This document shows, one piece after another, positions 52,401 to 63,600 of a stretch of DNA of 64,000 nt (position 1 is the stretch's first letter; each line of letters opens with the position of its first letter). The stretch is taken from assembly GCA_001970955.1 (NCBI GenBank), contig MPUH01000095.1:46016-110015 (forward strand). Direction: 5' to 3'. The DNA is from Stentor coeruleus. Lineage: Eukaryota > Ciliophora > Heterotrichea > Heterotrichida > Stentoridae. The position numbers were made by a program, and so were the translations under genes. The notes under the pieces were generated by a model. That model was not told the DNA's origin, did not search any database, and saw nothing but the letters and a program-made list of their open reading frames with translations.

Positions 52401-52739
52401 TGCTTTTGTATTTGGAATGTTTGATATACATTCATTATAAATATCAATAATTTTCTTAGGAACTTTTAATACATCAAGTATACTCATAAAACTTTTTAAG
52501 GATGATTCGAATGTATTTGTCCCTATAGTACTTAGATCAGAATTACTTAATATTGATATGTTTTGATTTCGTTTTGTTAGGGATATTGGCTTGGATAAAA
52601 GTTTAAAGGGTGAATCATAGGGAGATTTATGAATATTCTTGTCAACAGATTTCGAAAGATACTTTTTGGAAAGTTGAGGGGTGCTTAGGGTGTTTTTTGA
52701 AAGCCCATTGAGAGGTATTGCTTTTGATGAGTTGTTCAT
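49488..52739 (-). CDS. Large protein with GNAT-like domain, split by two assembly joins
   Basis: The frame runs from ATG at 52739 to TAA at 49488 but is broken at N50433 and N50618, where sequence is duplicated (50379-50432 = 50434-50487; 50473-50617 = 50619-50763). Allowing for these, it is one gene of roughly 1,010-1,020 aa. The first ~480 residues are helical with no recognised domain. Around residues 600-700 (YYWLITDDKISGMIIYS...HHISILNFNLYSELL) it resembles the acetyltransferase-like (GNAT) domain found in several ciliate proteins. The C-terminal ~300 residues are alpha/beta (YLYMIPTINPDVWVFFIQTP, FFVALIKPEEWIQV). Whether it catalyses acetylation is unknown. Confidence 0.72.
50433..50433. 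other. Assembly gap (single N) with 54-bp duplicated flank
   Basis: The 54 bp ending at 50432 are repeated exactly at 50434-50487. This is the mark of two overlapping contig ends joined by a token N, not of a true repeat. Confidence 0.9.
50618..50618. other. Assembly gap (single N) with 145-bp duplicated flank
   Basis: 50473-50617 is repeated at 50619-50763 with three single-base differences. The piece between the two Ns (184 bp) is just a bridge between the larger contigs. The mismatches may be allelic variants or read errors. Confidence 0.9.
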
Positions 52740-52845
52740 TATTTTTATTTAAGTTAAAAGAATTTAAATTAAAGGCTACAATTATGATGTGAGAATTAGA
52801 GTTTTTTAAGGCTTTTGAAGAGGATTTTATTGGATTGTGAAGTTT

Positions 52846-53067
52846 TTATGCCTGATGGAAAAGGTTTGGATTGAGTTTGATAATTGTGAAGATTGAGACG
52901 AATAAAAAATGCTTTTGTGTTAGCTTTAAAGGGAATTTACTGTTTGAAAGAAGGTTTGTTAAATTAAATGAGATGCTTTTCTTTAAATTATGTGAATCTG
53001 ATGAGATCAAATTTGTATTTGGTAATGGGTCAAATGTATAAGAGACAATAAAATTTTTATGTTGCAT
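52846..53067 (-). CDS. Possible small protein, doubtful
   Basis: A 73-codon frame from ATG to TAA, 106 bp upstream of the large GNAT-like gene and on the same strand. The product is Asn/Ser/Phe/Leu-rich (DPLPNTNLISSDSHNLKK, FLFVSIFTIIKL) with one hydrophobic stretch near the C-terminus. No family recognised and no intron extends it. It could be a chance frame in AT-rich DNA. Confidence 0.25.
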   Translation of the reverse strand: MQHKNFIVSYTFDPLPNTNLISSDSHNLKKSISFNLTNLLSNSKFPLKLTQKHFLFVSIFTIIKLNPNLFHQA

Positions 53068-53628
53068 TTGCTAGTGTTGTTGAGATAATAGAAAGATAAA
53101 AATGTATATGCAAATTAAAATGATTACATATAAAAACTATCAGGTATGCTTACAAGATATAATTTTTGAAAATCGAATATTTTTCAATTTTTTGACAATT
53201 AGTAAATATTTATTCAGCTTCATATTCACTGTACAAACTTAAATATTTTATCCAAATTCATAAAAAATTCACATAATAGAGTCTATAAGTAAGTTAGTTA
53301 AATGAAAAAATATTATCATATTAACGCATCAAATTTAACCTCACAACCATAAAAAAAATCATATCATGCATATTCCACATGATCTTTTACAATATCAAAC
53401 CTAAAAATCATTCTATTTAAATATTCCATTTAAATTTCTAATTACCTTCCATTTTTTAGCAAATCAAACTTTTTCATAATAAGATTGGGTTTATTGATAA
53501 AATCAGCTGAAGATAAATCAAAATTTTTAATCTAAGAGATATCAATATAAATTCAAATTATATTTTCAGCATATATTTATTACTTTATTTGACAATAATT
53601 ACCAAAGTAAGTTTATAAATTTTAAAGC
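53068..53628. other. Intergenic, no gene seen
   Basis: About 560 bp of AT-rich sequence upstream of the coiled-coil gene, with no recognised element. Confidence 0.55.
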
Positions 53629-54495
53629 ATGGATACTTCTAAGAAGTAACTTTTATATAGAGATGCAATTAATATATTTTCAAGCCTTGTACTAAAATCA
53701 AAAGAGCTTGAAGCCCTTAAAGCAAAATATCTCTCTTTAACACAAAGAGAGATTGGCCGATCTTCATCAGACAATAATATATCAAGAAACGCTAAGTTAA
53801 AAGCTATTCAAAAAAAAGTAGATATTTATGAAAAAGATTTAAAGGAAATTAGTTCTAAAGTTGAAAGGACACCATTAGAAGAAAATGAGCTTGAAGACCA
53901 AGTTAAAGAGCTTGAGAAAAAACTGTCTCAACTAGAAAAGGAAAATCATCGTTTATGCCTTAGTTCCTCCAAGCCTTCACTTCCGAAAATTAATCCTCCA
54001 AACATAAAAGCCCTACTTGAAGACTCAGCACGTCAAATAAAGCAACTTAAACTTTCTATAAACGAACTAGAAGACCAATTAGAACGATACCCAAAAGAAT
54101 CACAAAAACTTCATAGTCGATTTGAAGAGCTTCAACAAAGCCAGACAACTTTATTAGAAGAAGTTGGAGATTATATCAAGAAATCCCCAAACAAAAAATA
54201 CTTAAAACTCAAACGTAAACTTGAAGCTATAACAACATCATGGAAAAATAATATAGTAAAATATGAGCATAAAATCATAGAGTTACAAGAAGAATCCGAT
54301 CAGCTTAAAAATGAATTTATGCATCTTAATGCACAAGCTTTTAAAAAACAACAACAACAACGTTTGCTAATGATGAGTTTAGATGAAATAGTTCTAAAAA
54401 AGGATGAAGGGAAATTATCTGTTCGTCCTGATGTAGACCATCCAGGCGTGTCTTTTATGTACAAGCCTTCAGTAAAAACACTTTATAATATTTAA
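53629..54495 (+). CDS. Coiled-coil protein with 17-nt first exon
   Basis: Exon 1 (53629-53645) encodes MDTSK plus two bases. The intron GTAACTTTTATATAG (53646-53660) follows, then exon 2 (53661-54495, TAA). The product is 283 aa. The long frame of exon 2 has no early ATG, so the gene is visible only once the intron is removed. It is mostly coiled coil (KVDIYEKDLKEISSKVE, LEDQVKELEKKLSQLEKE, KALLEDSARQIKQLKLSI), with a short C-terminal non-coiled piece (RPDVDHPGVSFMYKPSVKTL). I do not recognise a family. It lies 88 bp upstream of the CFAP157-like gene on the same strand, so a shared basal-body or axonemal role is possible but only inferred. Confidence 0.85.
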
Positions 54496-54583
54496 ATCTC
54501 AGAATTAGTCCTACTTAATCAATTGAAATCTTAAGAAATTATCTTATAATAAACTTTCATAATAATTACTAAGAAGATTTAAA

Positions 54584-56146
54584 ATGACGTAACAGACATA
54601 TAGTGAAGACCCTCAAGCTAATACAGCAATGAGAGAATCTCTCAATAGTATCATTACAGAAAAAAAACTTCAAGAAAGAATCCAGCGCTAGTAATCCCTA
54701 TATAGCCTTCAAGAAAATGATAAATTGAAAAAAGAAAGGAATGAGTTAAACAATTCTTTAAATGAACTTAAAGAAGTTCATGATAGTATGGTAAAATCCC
54801 TTCAAAATGATCTTAGAGAAATGACTGGGCTTAAAGTTCGTGCTGAAGCTCAAGTCCGGGTTTTAGAAGCTGAAATTGCCCAGAAAGTAGAAAGTTATGG
54901 TAAAAACCACTTAGAATCCCAGATTAAAAAAATGACTGAAGATCATAACAACGAAGTTGATAGAAAAGGTGTAGAAATTCATAATATTAAACTTAGAATC
55001 GCTGAGCTCAATGAATTCAGTACTGAAAAAGCGAACTACCTATTAAAAATGACAACACTTGAAGAAGAATATGAAAAAGAAAAAAAACAACACCAAAAAG
55101 ATGTAGAAGAAATGGATAGGGAACGAATCAAAGCAACTGAAAAACTGAAAAAAGATATGCTTTATAAAATCAAAGAAACCAGAGAACATGTTATGGCTTT
55201 AAATGATGAACAATTACATACAACAACAAGATTTACTATATTAGAAAACCATCGTTTAACTACAGAACTTGAATATCAAAGCAAACAAACAGAAAAACTT
55301 ATGAATAGAAATAGTCAGCTTGAAGAACAAACTGCAGCTTTAAAAAGAGATATTGAAATACATAAACAAGTTGAAGCTGAATTGGCAAAACGATCACATT
55401 ATTGTCAGAAAATCATAAAAAAACTTAATGCTAAAATCAAAGAACTTGAGGATGATTTGGTTAATTCTAAGAGAATGACTAATTTGGAACATGATGATTT
55501 GGATATGAAACAAGATAGCAAAATGAGTGAAGAACTTGTTAGGTTTTTAGAAAATAAACTTGAAGAAAGCATGAGTAGATTGGCTCAAGTGCAGATGGTA
55601 GGAAATATATAGGAATATAATGTACTTAAAGCTGATCATACAGAATTACAACAGAAACTTAAAGAAAAAACTGAGAAATACAGGAACCTTGGATGTTTAC
55701 TCGCTGATTATCTAAACGACCTTAAAACCTTAACCCCATCTTTAAACCAAGAAGATGAGCTTACATTGCATATGCACAAACTGTATTATTTATTTAGATC
55801 ATCAACACCAATAGAAAAGCTTACTCCTGATGAAAGATTATCTTTAGTAACAGCATTATTAAAACAGATACAACCATATGTTAGTCCTAGTAATATGAAT
55901 ATCCCTAATATCTCAAGTGTTAATATAGTTTCAACTCCTTTAAAAGATGAATCTCTACCTAATTTATTAAAAAAAGTACCTTCAGTTAGTATTGGTGTTC
56001 AGACATCTTTTGCTTTAGGAACTTTTGAATTACCCAAACTAGATATTGATGCTGAAATGGTCAAAGCTCCACTTAGGCCTTGGGGAAATAAAGTACCAAA
56101 ATCAAATGATGCTTCATTTAGTAAGAAGTATCGTAAAAATCATTGA
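54584..56146 (+). CDS. CFAP157-like basal-body/axoneme coiled-coil protein, three introns
   Basis: Exons 54584-54588 (only 5 nt: ATGAC), 54604-54690, 54706-55597 and 55613-56146 (TGA) give about 505 aa. The introns are GTAACAGACATATAG (54589-54603), GTAATCCCTATATAG (54691-54705) and GTAGGAAATATATAG (55598-55612). The long coiled coil includes DRERIKATEKLKKDMLYKIK, LNDEQLHTTTRFTILENHRL, TTELEYQSKQTEKL and LKRDIEIHKQVEAELAKRSH. This is the pattern I associate with CFAP157, a centriole/axoneme-associated protein of motile cilia (about 520 aa in mammals). The C-terminal 125 residues are less conserved. The upstream neighbour is another coiled-coil gene. TGA as the stop is unusual here, most genes using TAA or TAG. 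Confidence 0.78.
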
Positions 56147-56276
56147 ATGTTTACTCAATAAAAATTAAACATTTTTTATAAAATTATAAAACTGAAATAC
56201 CTTTTATTTGTTTATAGTATCATGCATTTTATAGTAAAAAAAAACTAGGAATTTTATAAACTAAAGATATGATAAG

Positions 56277-57473
56277 TTAACTAGATTCAAGGAAGAACTC
56301 AAGGCTTTGAGTTTGCTGGACTAAAATCGTCAATTCCTGTATACTAGCTGTTGAGAAAACTTTCATTATATGCTTATAAGTCTCTAGTTTCGCAGTTTTG
56401 AACATGGGGATTTCTTTATTCAGCAGCCTTAATGACATGATTTTATGGCAATCTTTACTGACTTGGATGTTTTTTTCTAATATTTCTATATCGTTTTGGG
56501 TTTTTTGCTCCATATCTTCTTTTGATTTTTTCGAAAAGAACTGTGAAATGCTTTTTTTGCCTGATTGGATTTTAGTTAAAGATTTTTTACAGGACTCATG
56601 TTTGTTTTCTAAAGATGTGACAACCAGATAATATTTATAACGTGTTTCAATAGCTTCAATAAGTGATTCTATATCAAGAATTTCAGCAAAGACCCAATCA
56701 AGTAATATCACATATGGATTAAAAAAAGACTCTCTATTCCCCGCTTCCGAAGTTTTGGCTGTAAAAACCGTGCCGATTTCTCTAAACTCAGCAATAAACG
56801 CAATAAGATCAACTTCAAAACTATCAAAACTCTCAACACACAACTTGCATTGGTCTTGAAATTCTATCAAAGCTTGTAAAGCGACCTTAAAAATACTCTC
56901 AGCCTCAGTAAACCTCTCATCAATATTCTCAGGTATCTCATCTCTTAAAAACCTCGGAAAAGTCTTAACAATATTCTCTGCTGTCGTCATTTCAAAATGA
57001 TCAAAAGTCTTAACTAAAGCTTTATAATCACTTGTATTTCTAATAAAACTTTGAAACTCATTAGACTGATAAATATACTCAAGATTTGATATTTTTTTCA
57101 AAAACAGCTCAAGGAGTTTTTTACGCTTTTCTATGAACGCTGGGTCTAAATTTCCCTAATTAGAAAATACTAAAGCTTGTTTTGATGGGATTTTCGGGAC
57201 ATAAAACCCAGGCCACCTTTCAACAAGTACTGATCTAAGTATGAAAAACTCACTATATCTCCTGACGATTTGGAATGAACCATTTGAATCGCTACCACAA
57301 ATTGTATACAAAGTTTTTTTGCCGAACTTTTCTTCTTTAACCGAGTATTCTTTTATCGCTATAGTACTACCAATAAGATCTCCTCTTGTATCTATAGCAA
57401 AGCTCAGTCTAGCTTTATTACTTTCTCTAACCACATCATCTTCAATTTCCTCTGAGCTTTTATTGTTCTCCAT
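56277..57473 (-). CDS. PX-domain sorting nexin (PX-BAR type), one intron
   Basis: Exons 57473-57171 and 57155-56277 flank the intron GTATTTTCTAATTAG (57170-57156, phase 0), giving 393 aa. The PX domain (about 20-135) shows the phosphoinositide-binding RRYSEF motif, the proline stretch FYVPKIPSK and, across the splice site, NLDPAFIEKRKKLLELFLKK. The rest is helical, consistent with a BAR domain (e.g. KALVKTFDHFEMTTAENIVK, CHKIMSLRLLNKEI). Such proteins bind PI3P on endosomes and bend membrane during recycling. The start lies 21 bp from the divergent CDPK gene. Confidence 0.9.
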
Positions 57474-57494
57474 AAATATAATATTTCATACACT

Positions 57495-59095
57495 ATGGGC
57501 TGCGGATCAACTCATTCAAACAAAAATCCCTTATCTAAAAAAGTTATTCAAGCTAAAAATCTATCTATCCTTCCAGGGACTTTTCGTCAAATAAACGATA
57601 GAGAATTCACTCAAGTTTATTCTATAGGCCGATCTTTAGGTGCAGGGACATTTGGTGAAGTCATGTTTTGTACTCATATAAAAACTAATTCAAGAAGAGC
57701 AGTAAAAGTTTTTCAAAAAGAAAGCTTAACATCAGATTTCAATAAATTAAAATTTGAAAACGAAATCAATATACTTAAAGTTCTTGACCATCCAAATATT
57801 GTCAGGGTGTATGAGTTTTTTGAAGATGCGAAGAAATTTTATATAGTCATGGAACATTGTAGAGGAGGGGAATTGTTTCAAGAGATAATGAAAATGAAGA
57901 AATATGATGAGTTGCAAAGTGCTCAGATTATGCGCCAATTGTTTTCTTGTGTATCGTATTTGCATAGTAAAAACATATGCCATAGGGATTTGAAACCTGA
58001 AAATATTTTATTTGATGAGAAGTCTGATTATATGGGTTTAAAACTTATAGATTTCGGCTCGGCATGTTTTTTCAATGAAAAGCATATGAAAGAAGGGATG
58101 GGTACAGCTTATTATATAGCTCCAGAAGTATTAAAAAACAATTACACAGAAAAATGTGATGTCTGGAGTGCTGGGGTCATACTTTTCATCCTCCTCACTG
58201 GTTCCCCACCTTTTTCTGGAGATAACAACAAAGAAATCTTTAAATCTGTACTTAAAGGTACTTATAATAAAGATATATTATTAAAAATCTCCCCATCAAA
58301 TGAACTTATGGATTTAATCTCACATCTTTTAGTTACTGAAAAATTTAGATTCTCAGCAACAGATGCTCTTGAACATCCTTGGTTTAAAAGTAATACTTCA
58401 ACAACAGTAGATCAAGCCNAGATATATTATTAAAAATCTCCCCATCAAATGAACTTATGGATTTAATCTCACATCTTTTAGTTGCTGAAAAATTTAGATT
58501 CTCAGCAACAGATGCTCTTGAACATCCTTGGTTTAAAAGTAATACTTCAACAACAGTAGATCAAGCTGTGTTATCAAAAACTTTTAATAATCTTTCACAT
58601 TTTGAAACAAATAATTTATTAAAAGATGCAGTGAGGACTTTTATAGCTACACAACTTATGACAGTTGAAGAAATCAAACAAGCTAAAGAAATTTTTAAAG
58701 CTTTAGATGCAAATGGTGATGGGAAATTAAGTAGAGAAGAACTTATAACTGGATATTCGGGGATTATGAGTGAAGATGATGCTATAAAACATGTTGAGAG
58801 GATTATGTCTCAAGTAGATACAGATAATAATGGATATATTGAATATTCTGAGTTTTTAAAAGCTGCTGTTGATAAAGATTCTATGATGTGTAAGAAAAAT
58901 ATGAAACATGCTTTTGAACTTTTTGATAAGGATGGAAATGGGAAAATAACAGCAGATGAACTTAAGGAAGTATTACAAGGTAGTGAATCTATTGATGAAA
59001 ATATATGGCAACAAGTTGTAACTCAGTTAGATGTTAATGGTGATGGGGAAATTGATTTAGCTGAGTTTGAAGCTTTTCTTAATGGGACTAATTAG
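57495..59095 (+). CDS. Calcium-dependent protein kinase (CDPK), interrupted by an assembly join
   Basis: The kinase domain starts SIGRSLGAGTFGEV; K71 (RAVKVF), HRD 163-165, DFG 186-188 and APE 209-211 are intact. Four canonical EF-hands follow: DANGDGKLSREE, DTDNNGYIEYSE, DKDGNGKITADE and DVNGDGEIDLAE. MGCGSTHS at the N-terminus fits myristoylation plus palmitoylation. At 58419 an N joins two contigs; 148 bp before it (58271-58418) are repeated after it (58420-58567), with one internal base change and a different last base. Discounting the repeat and the N, the frame is continuous and about 483 aa, the normal CDPK length. It phosphorylates Ser/Thr targets in response to Ca2+, fitting a fast-contracting cell. 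The gene is 21 bp from the sorting nexin. Confidence 0.97.
58419..58419. other. Assembly gap (single N) with 148-bp duplicated flank
   Basis: 58271-58418 and 58420-58567 are near-identical, with one internal base difference and a differing last base. The join shifts the CDPK frame; it is an overlap left unmerged. Confidence 0.92.
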
Positions 59096-60680
59096 ATTAT
59101 TATAATAATTTCATTATGCTTTTATGAGATTTTATGTGCTAAGTGGAGAGGTAATTTTTTGTTAAGGTTGTTACAATTTTGGATAAGATGATGAGAAATT
59201 ACCAATTTTAAGGATTGGACAAGGTTTTTTTTGATTAAAAGGAGTTTTTTTAGATAAAAATATTTGTGAAGAAATTATTTCGTTAAATTTGAACCATTTT
59301 TTATAGCTTTGAAGATTTTGTTGTACAAAATGGTGATTTGTATATTAATTGTATATAATTTAAGCTTTTATAGTGTGAAATAGAAAGTTAAAGGCAACAT
59401 TTTAGGGAAATTGTGAAATTAAGTTTAGTTTTGAGTTATTAGTATTAATAAAATTTTTAGTTAATAAAACTAGGATAAATATTTAGTATTAAATTTCTTA
59501 AAACTTAGTTTTTATATAAGCAAATATTATGTACTATTTTCTAACAATTTCTAATATATCTAAAAAAGCTTTAGTAAAAATACAAAAATGGTTCTATGTG
59601 CTGAAAAATAATATACTATATAATAGTATAAATTAAGTATAAAACTAAGCAAATTAATAATATTTTATGTTACTTTCTGTATTTTTACTGTATTTAATAA
59701 GAAACTTAATAAACTAATATAACAAGAAACTTGAAATTATTTAGTATGATACATATTTAATAAGAAACTTAATAAACTAATATAACAAGAAACTTGAAAT
59801 TATTTAGTATGATACATATTTAATAAGAAACTTAATAAACAAATATAACAAGAAACTTGAAATTATTTAGTATGATACATATTTAAAGCAATCATATAGA
59901 TGCTCTTTTTGATAATAACAAATATTGAGAAGTTTATAGCCTGGATCGAACTATATCCTAAAATATAATAATTTTTCTAGAAATGCAGTACTCATATATA
60001 AGCTAAAATATTATTATATTCTAATCCAAATTTACAATTACTCACAATAAAAAAGCATCTAACTTCCTAAAGCAAACCTCAAGTAATATAATTATAGTAA
60101 TTCTTCAATTTTTTAACTTTAGATCACTTATTAAGCATATAATATCAAATAAGCATATTATTCTATCTAATCTTGTTCATATATCTCCCTATATAAACAA
60201 TCATTATATAAGCGATAAATTTAATAAAGTATTTCTAATCCTAATCTTTATCACTCTTTCAAATTTAAAAATAAGAAGCTATAGGGAATAAATATTCATA
60301 TAGCTTTTATAATAAAACTATCAAGCAATTCTACTAAACAACTTAGTCTAAGTTTTCAAGCAATAATATAATCATTTTTAAAAATATTCTTAAGTTCTCA
60401 AAAACTCATCATCTTCATCTCTTTAACCTCAATTTATTTAACTCTCTCGATTTAAACATCTAAATTAGCATAAGCCTATCCTTAAAATATATAATAACCT
60501 AAATTCGTCCTAAAAAAAATATTATATTCACATATTCCCTAAAATATCTTTTATACTCTTTTACCTATACAAAAGGTTTTAAAACTGAATCTCTACCACG
60601 CTCCGATAAAATTTCCTTTACCCAATTATTTGCTTAATTTTTAATTCGAACTATCATTTTTAATCACCCCATATATAAAT
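59096..60680. other. Intergenic region with a tandem repeat, no gene seen
   Basis: About 1.6 kb between the CDPK and the surface-protein gene. It contains three 63-bp tandem copies (59693-59884). Otherwise it is AT-rich with stops in all frames. Confidence 0.55.
59693..59884. repeat. 63-bp tandem repeat, three copies
   Basis: The unit beginning tttaataagaaacttaataa recurs with a 63-bp period, and the third copy differs by one base. Within each unit the string aagaaact occurs twice. It is non-coding. Confidence 0.9.
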
Positions 60681-63600
60681 ATGAGCTTTTTGAATTTCTT
60701 TCTGTTCATTCTTGCATCCGCTGATTACCTAAAATTCGATTCAATCGTATACGTAATCTTTACTTAGAATTCTAACAGCTTATCAGTTTCTATTTCAACA
60801 TATGATAATAATGGCAATGAACTTCCAATAGACAACCTTGAAATATACGCTTACTCAATCCCAGAAACAACCATTGGTAAGACCTCTAAAATCCTCACAA
60901 CTCTAGGAAAAGCTCAATTTAATTTATTTATAGCACAAGGTCCAAGCTTACAATTAGTTGTATCAGCACAAGGTTATACTCCAATTTATTCAGATATTTT
61001 TGAAAGTGTCGCAAATGATTTAAAAAGTATAAACTTAACTCCAAGTTCATTATTGACTATTGTTAATCAAGATATTGTGATTGGTATGGCTTTAATTCAA
61101 GATCCTGTTAGTTTAGTTTGTGATTATATAATTTATGAAGCTAGTGGGGAAACAATACAAGGTGATACTAATAAATTATCAGTTTTAGGTGAAACATCTG
61201 CTTTAATATCATTTTCAAGCCCAGGGATAAAAACGGTGATTGTTGAATGTGCTTCAGATTATATATATACGATTGCATTTAATTTAGTAGTACAAAAATC
61301 TGCCCTTTATACAATTTTAATAAATGTTCCGAGTCCTGTATTTTTTATATAGCCTCAATTGGAAGCAGATGATTTTTCTGTTACTGTTAATATATTGGAT
61401 AGCTCAGGAGCAGATTCAAAAAAATATTTTATTGTAAGCTTAGGTATTGTTGGCTGCTCTGATTTTTATGGAATAAATACTTTACTTTATAATGGCCAAG
61501 GAACTATCGAGGTTCCAAGTTTGATGATCCCAGCTAAAGGAATTTTTTATGTTTTTGCAAGTATTCTCAATTCTTATTATGGTATGTCTTCATTTTTTTT
61601 TATTTTATACGATCAAACAGAAAAATATCCTTTAATCACTTTATTAGATACAGTAAAATTCATATAGGTTACTCTTGGAAGTATTTTTTCTGCAAAAGTT
61701 GAAATATACTTTTATTCGTCTATATATTACGATGAAGCTTATGATATTCAGCTAATTTGCTATCCCTTATATTCAATTTACTATTTTGCTACTAATTTAC
61801 TAACAATTGGTACTTCTACCTTTACCGAACTTTCAATAACAGAAAATGGGATATATGTTCTTTATGTCAGTGCTTTAGGAATTCTAAATAAAGCTTCAAA
61901 AACCATCAATCTTATGCTTGACATCTACCAAAACTTATCATTTATTATTGAACCTGTAATATTAAAATAGCCTTATTTACTCAACACCCCTTATTCATTA
62001 AATATTGATATTTATTCTGATATTGCTATGACAATCCCATCAACTTCAGATGTAGAAATAATTATAGAGTTATATTTAAATGATGCATTTCAAAATCAAT
62101 ATTCAAGTCTAACAACAAATGGAAATGCAATTTTTACTAACATTTATAATGAATATGGAAACTATGAAATCAAATCTAAAATCGTAGGAGCTTTTGATTC
62201 AAATATAGTATTTACAATCGCCCCAGGATATATAAAATTAGAGTTTCTAAATAGTATTAAGGTATTTCATATATAGCCAACAAATACTAATTCAATATTT
62301 ACTGTTATCTGCACTTTATATGCTGATTATTATTTCACAATACCAATAACAGTTGGATCTGTATCAATAACAATTAACATATCACCACAAGTGACTATAC
62401 AAGGACCTACTCAAATATCAAGTGCTTCAGGGGTTTCTAGTTTTGAAAATTTGAATATAATGTTAGAAGGAGATTATTATTTATATGCAACAGGTGTAGG
62501 TTTAACTGACTCAACTTCAGAAACTATTAGTATTAAAAACCGATACCTAAAAATGACTCTTATAAACAAACCAGCAACAACTATTGATTTGTTCAGCGTT
62601 TTAGTTGAAGTTTATAATGATAAAAATTTCATAGAAGTGGATTATAATGGAGAATATTTAGTAAATATTAAACTTAACTCTACTGATAGCTTACAAGGTA
62701 TTACTGAAAAATCAATAATAGGTGGATCTGCGACTTTTGATGATTTAATTATTCTAAATGGAGGAGAGTATTTGATTACAGCTTCAAGTGTTGATGGTCC
62801 ATTTTCATATACATATCCATATACTTTGATTATTTTAACCTACTCGTGTCCTGAAGGAGAATATTTGTCGAATTTAGTTTGCTGTAAAATTGGAAGTACT
62901 TTTAATGTTCTTACTGAAGTTTGTGAATGTGATAGTGGAACCTATTTGATTGGAGATACTTGTGGTACTTGTACTGCAACAGGCTCAACTTATAACTCTG
63001 AAACTTTAGCATGTGAATGTTTAACAGGTTTAACAATAATAGATAATGCTTGTACCTGTGCAGTTATTGGGTCTAGTTATAATACTGAAACACTTCAATG
63101 TGAATGTCCTATTGGCTTAGATATTATCAATAATGAATGTGCTTGCTCAATTAGTGGATCAGTATATAACACTGAAACTCAAATATGTGAATGTCCTAAT
63201 GATCAGTATGTTTTAGAAAATACTTGTGTTTGTTTAGTTGTTGGTGCAGTATTCGATTCAAGAACTCTACAATGTATATGTCCAGAAGATCAATATGAAT
63301 TAAATAACATTTGTGTATGTATTGTTATAAATTCAATTTTTAATACTGAAACTCAAAAATGTGAATGCCCTGATGGACAATATGTTTTAAATAATGCCTG
63401 TGTTTGCATTGCAATAGGTTCAAGCTTTAATACAGAAACACAAACATGTGAATGTCCTGCAGGCCAATATATATTAAATGATATTTGCCAATGTATTCCA
63501 GGTGCAACTTATAATACTTTAACTGATGCATGTGAATGTCAGATTGATCAACAAATTGTAGATAATGTTTGTGTTTGTATTATTAATGGATCAACATATA

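Noticed and set aside
57842-58050. A 15-nt GT...AG segment (GTTTAAAACTTATAG) in the CDPK
   Set aside because: It encodes the conserved LKLID before the DFG and lacks the GTA start of other introns here.
6444-62276. In-frame TAG codons inside otherwise continuous genes, suggesting TAG is read as an amino acid
   Set aside because: Each such TAG is the last three bases of a 15-nt GT...AG intron, and long genes in the window have no internal TAG, TAA or TGA. The standard code explains everything.
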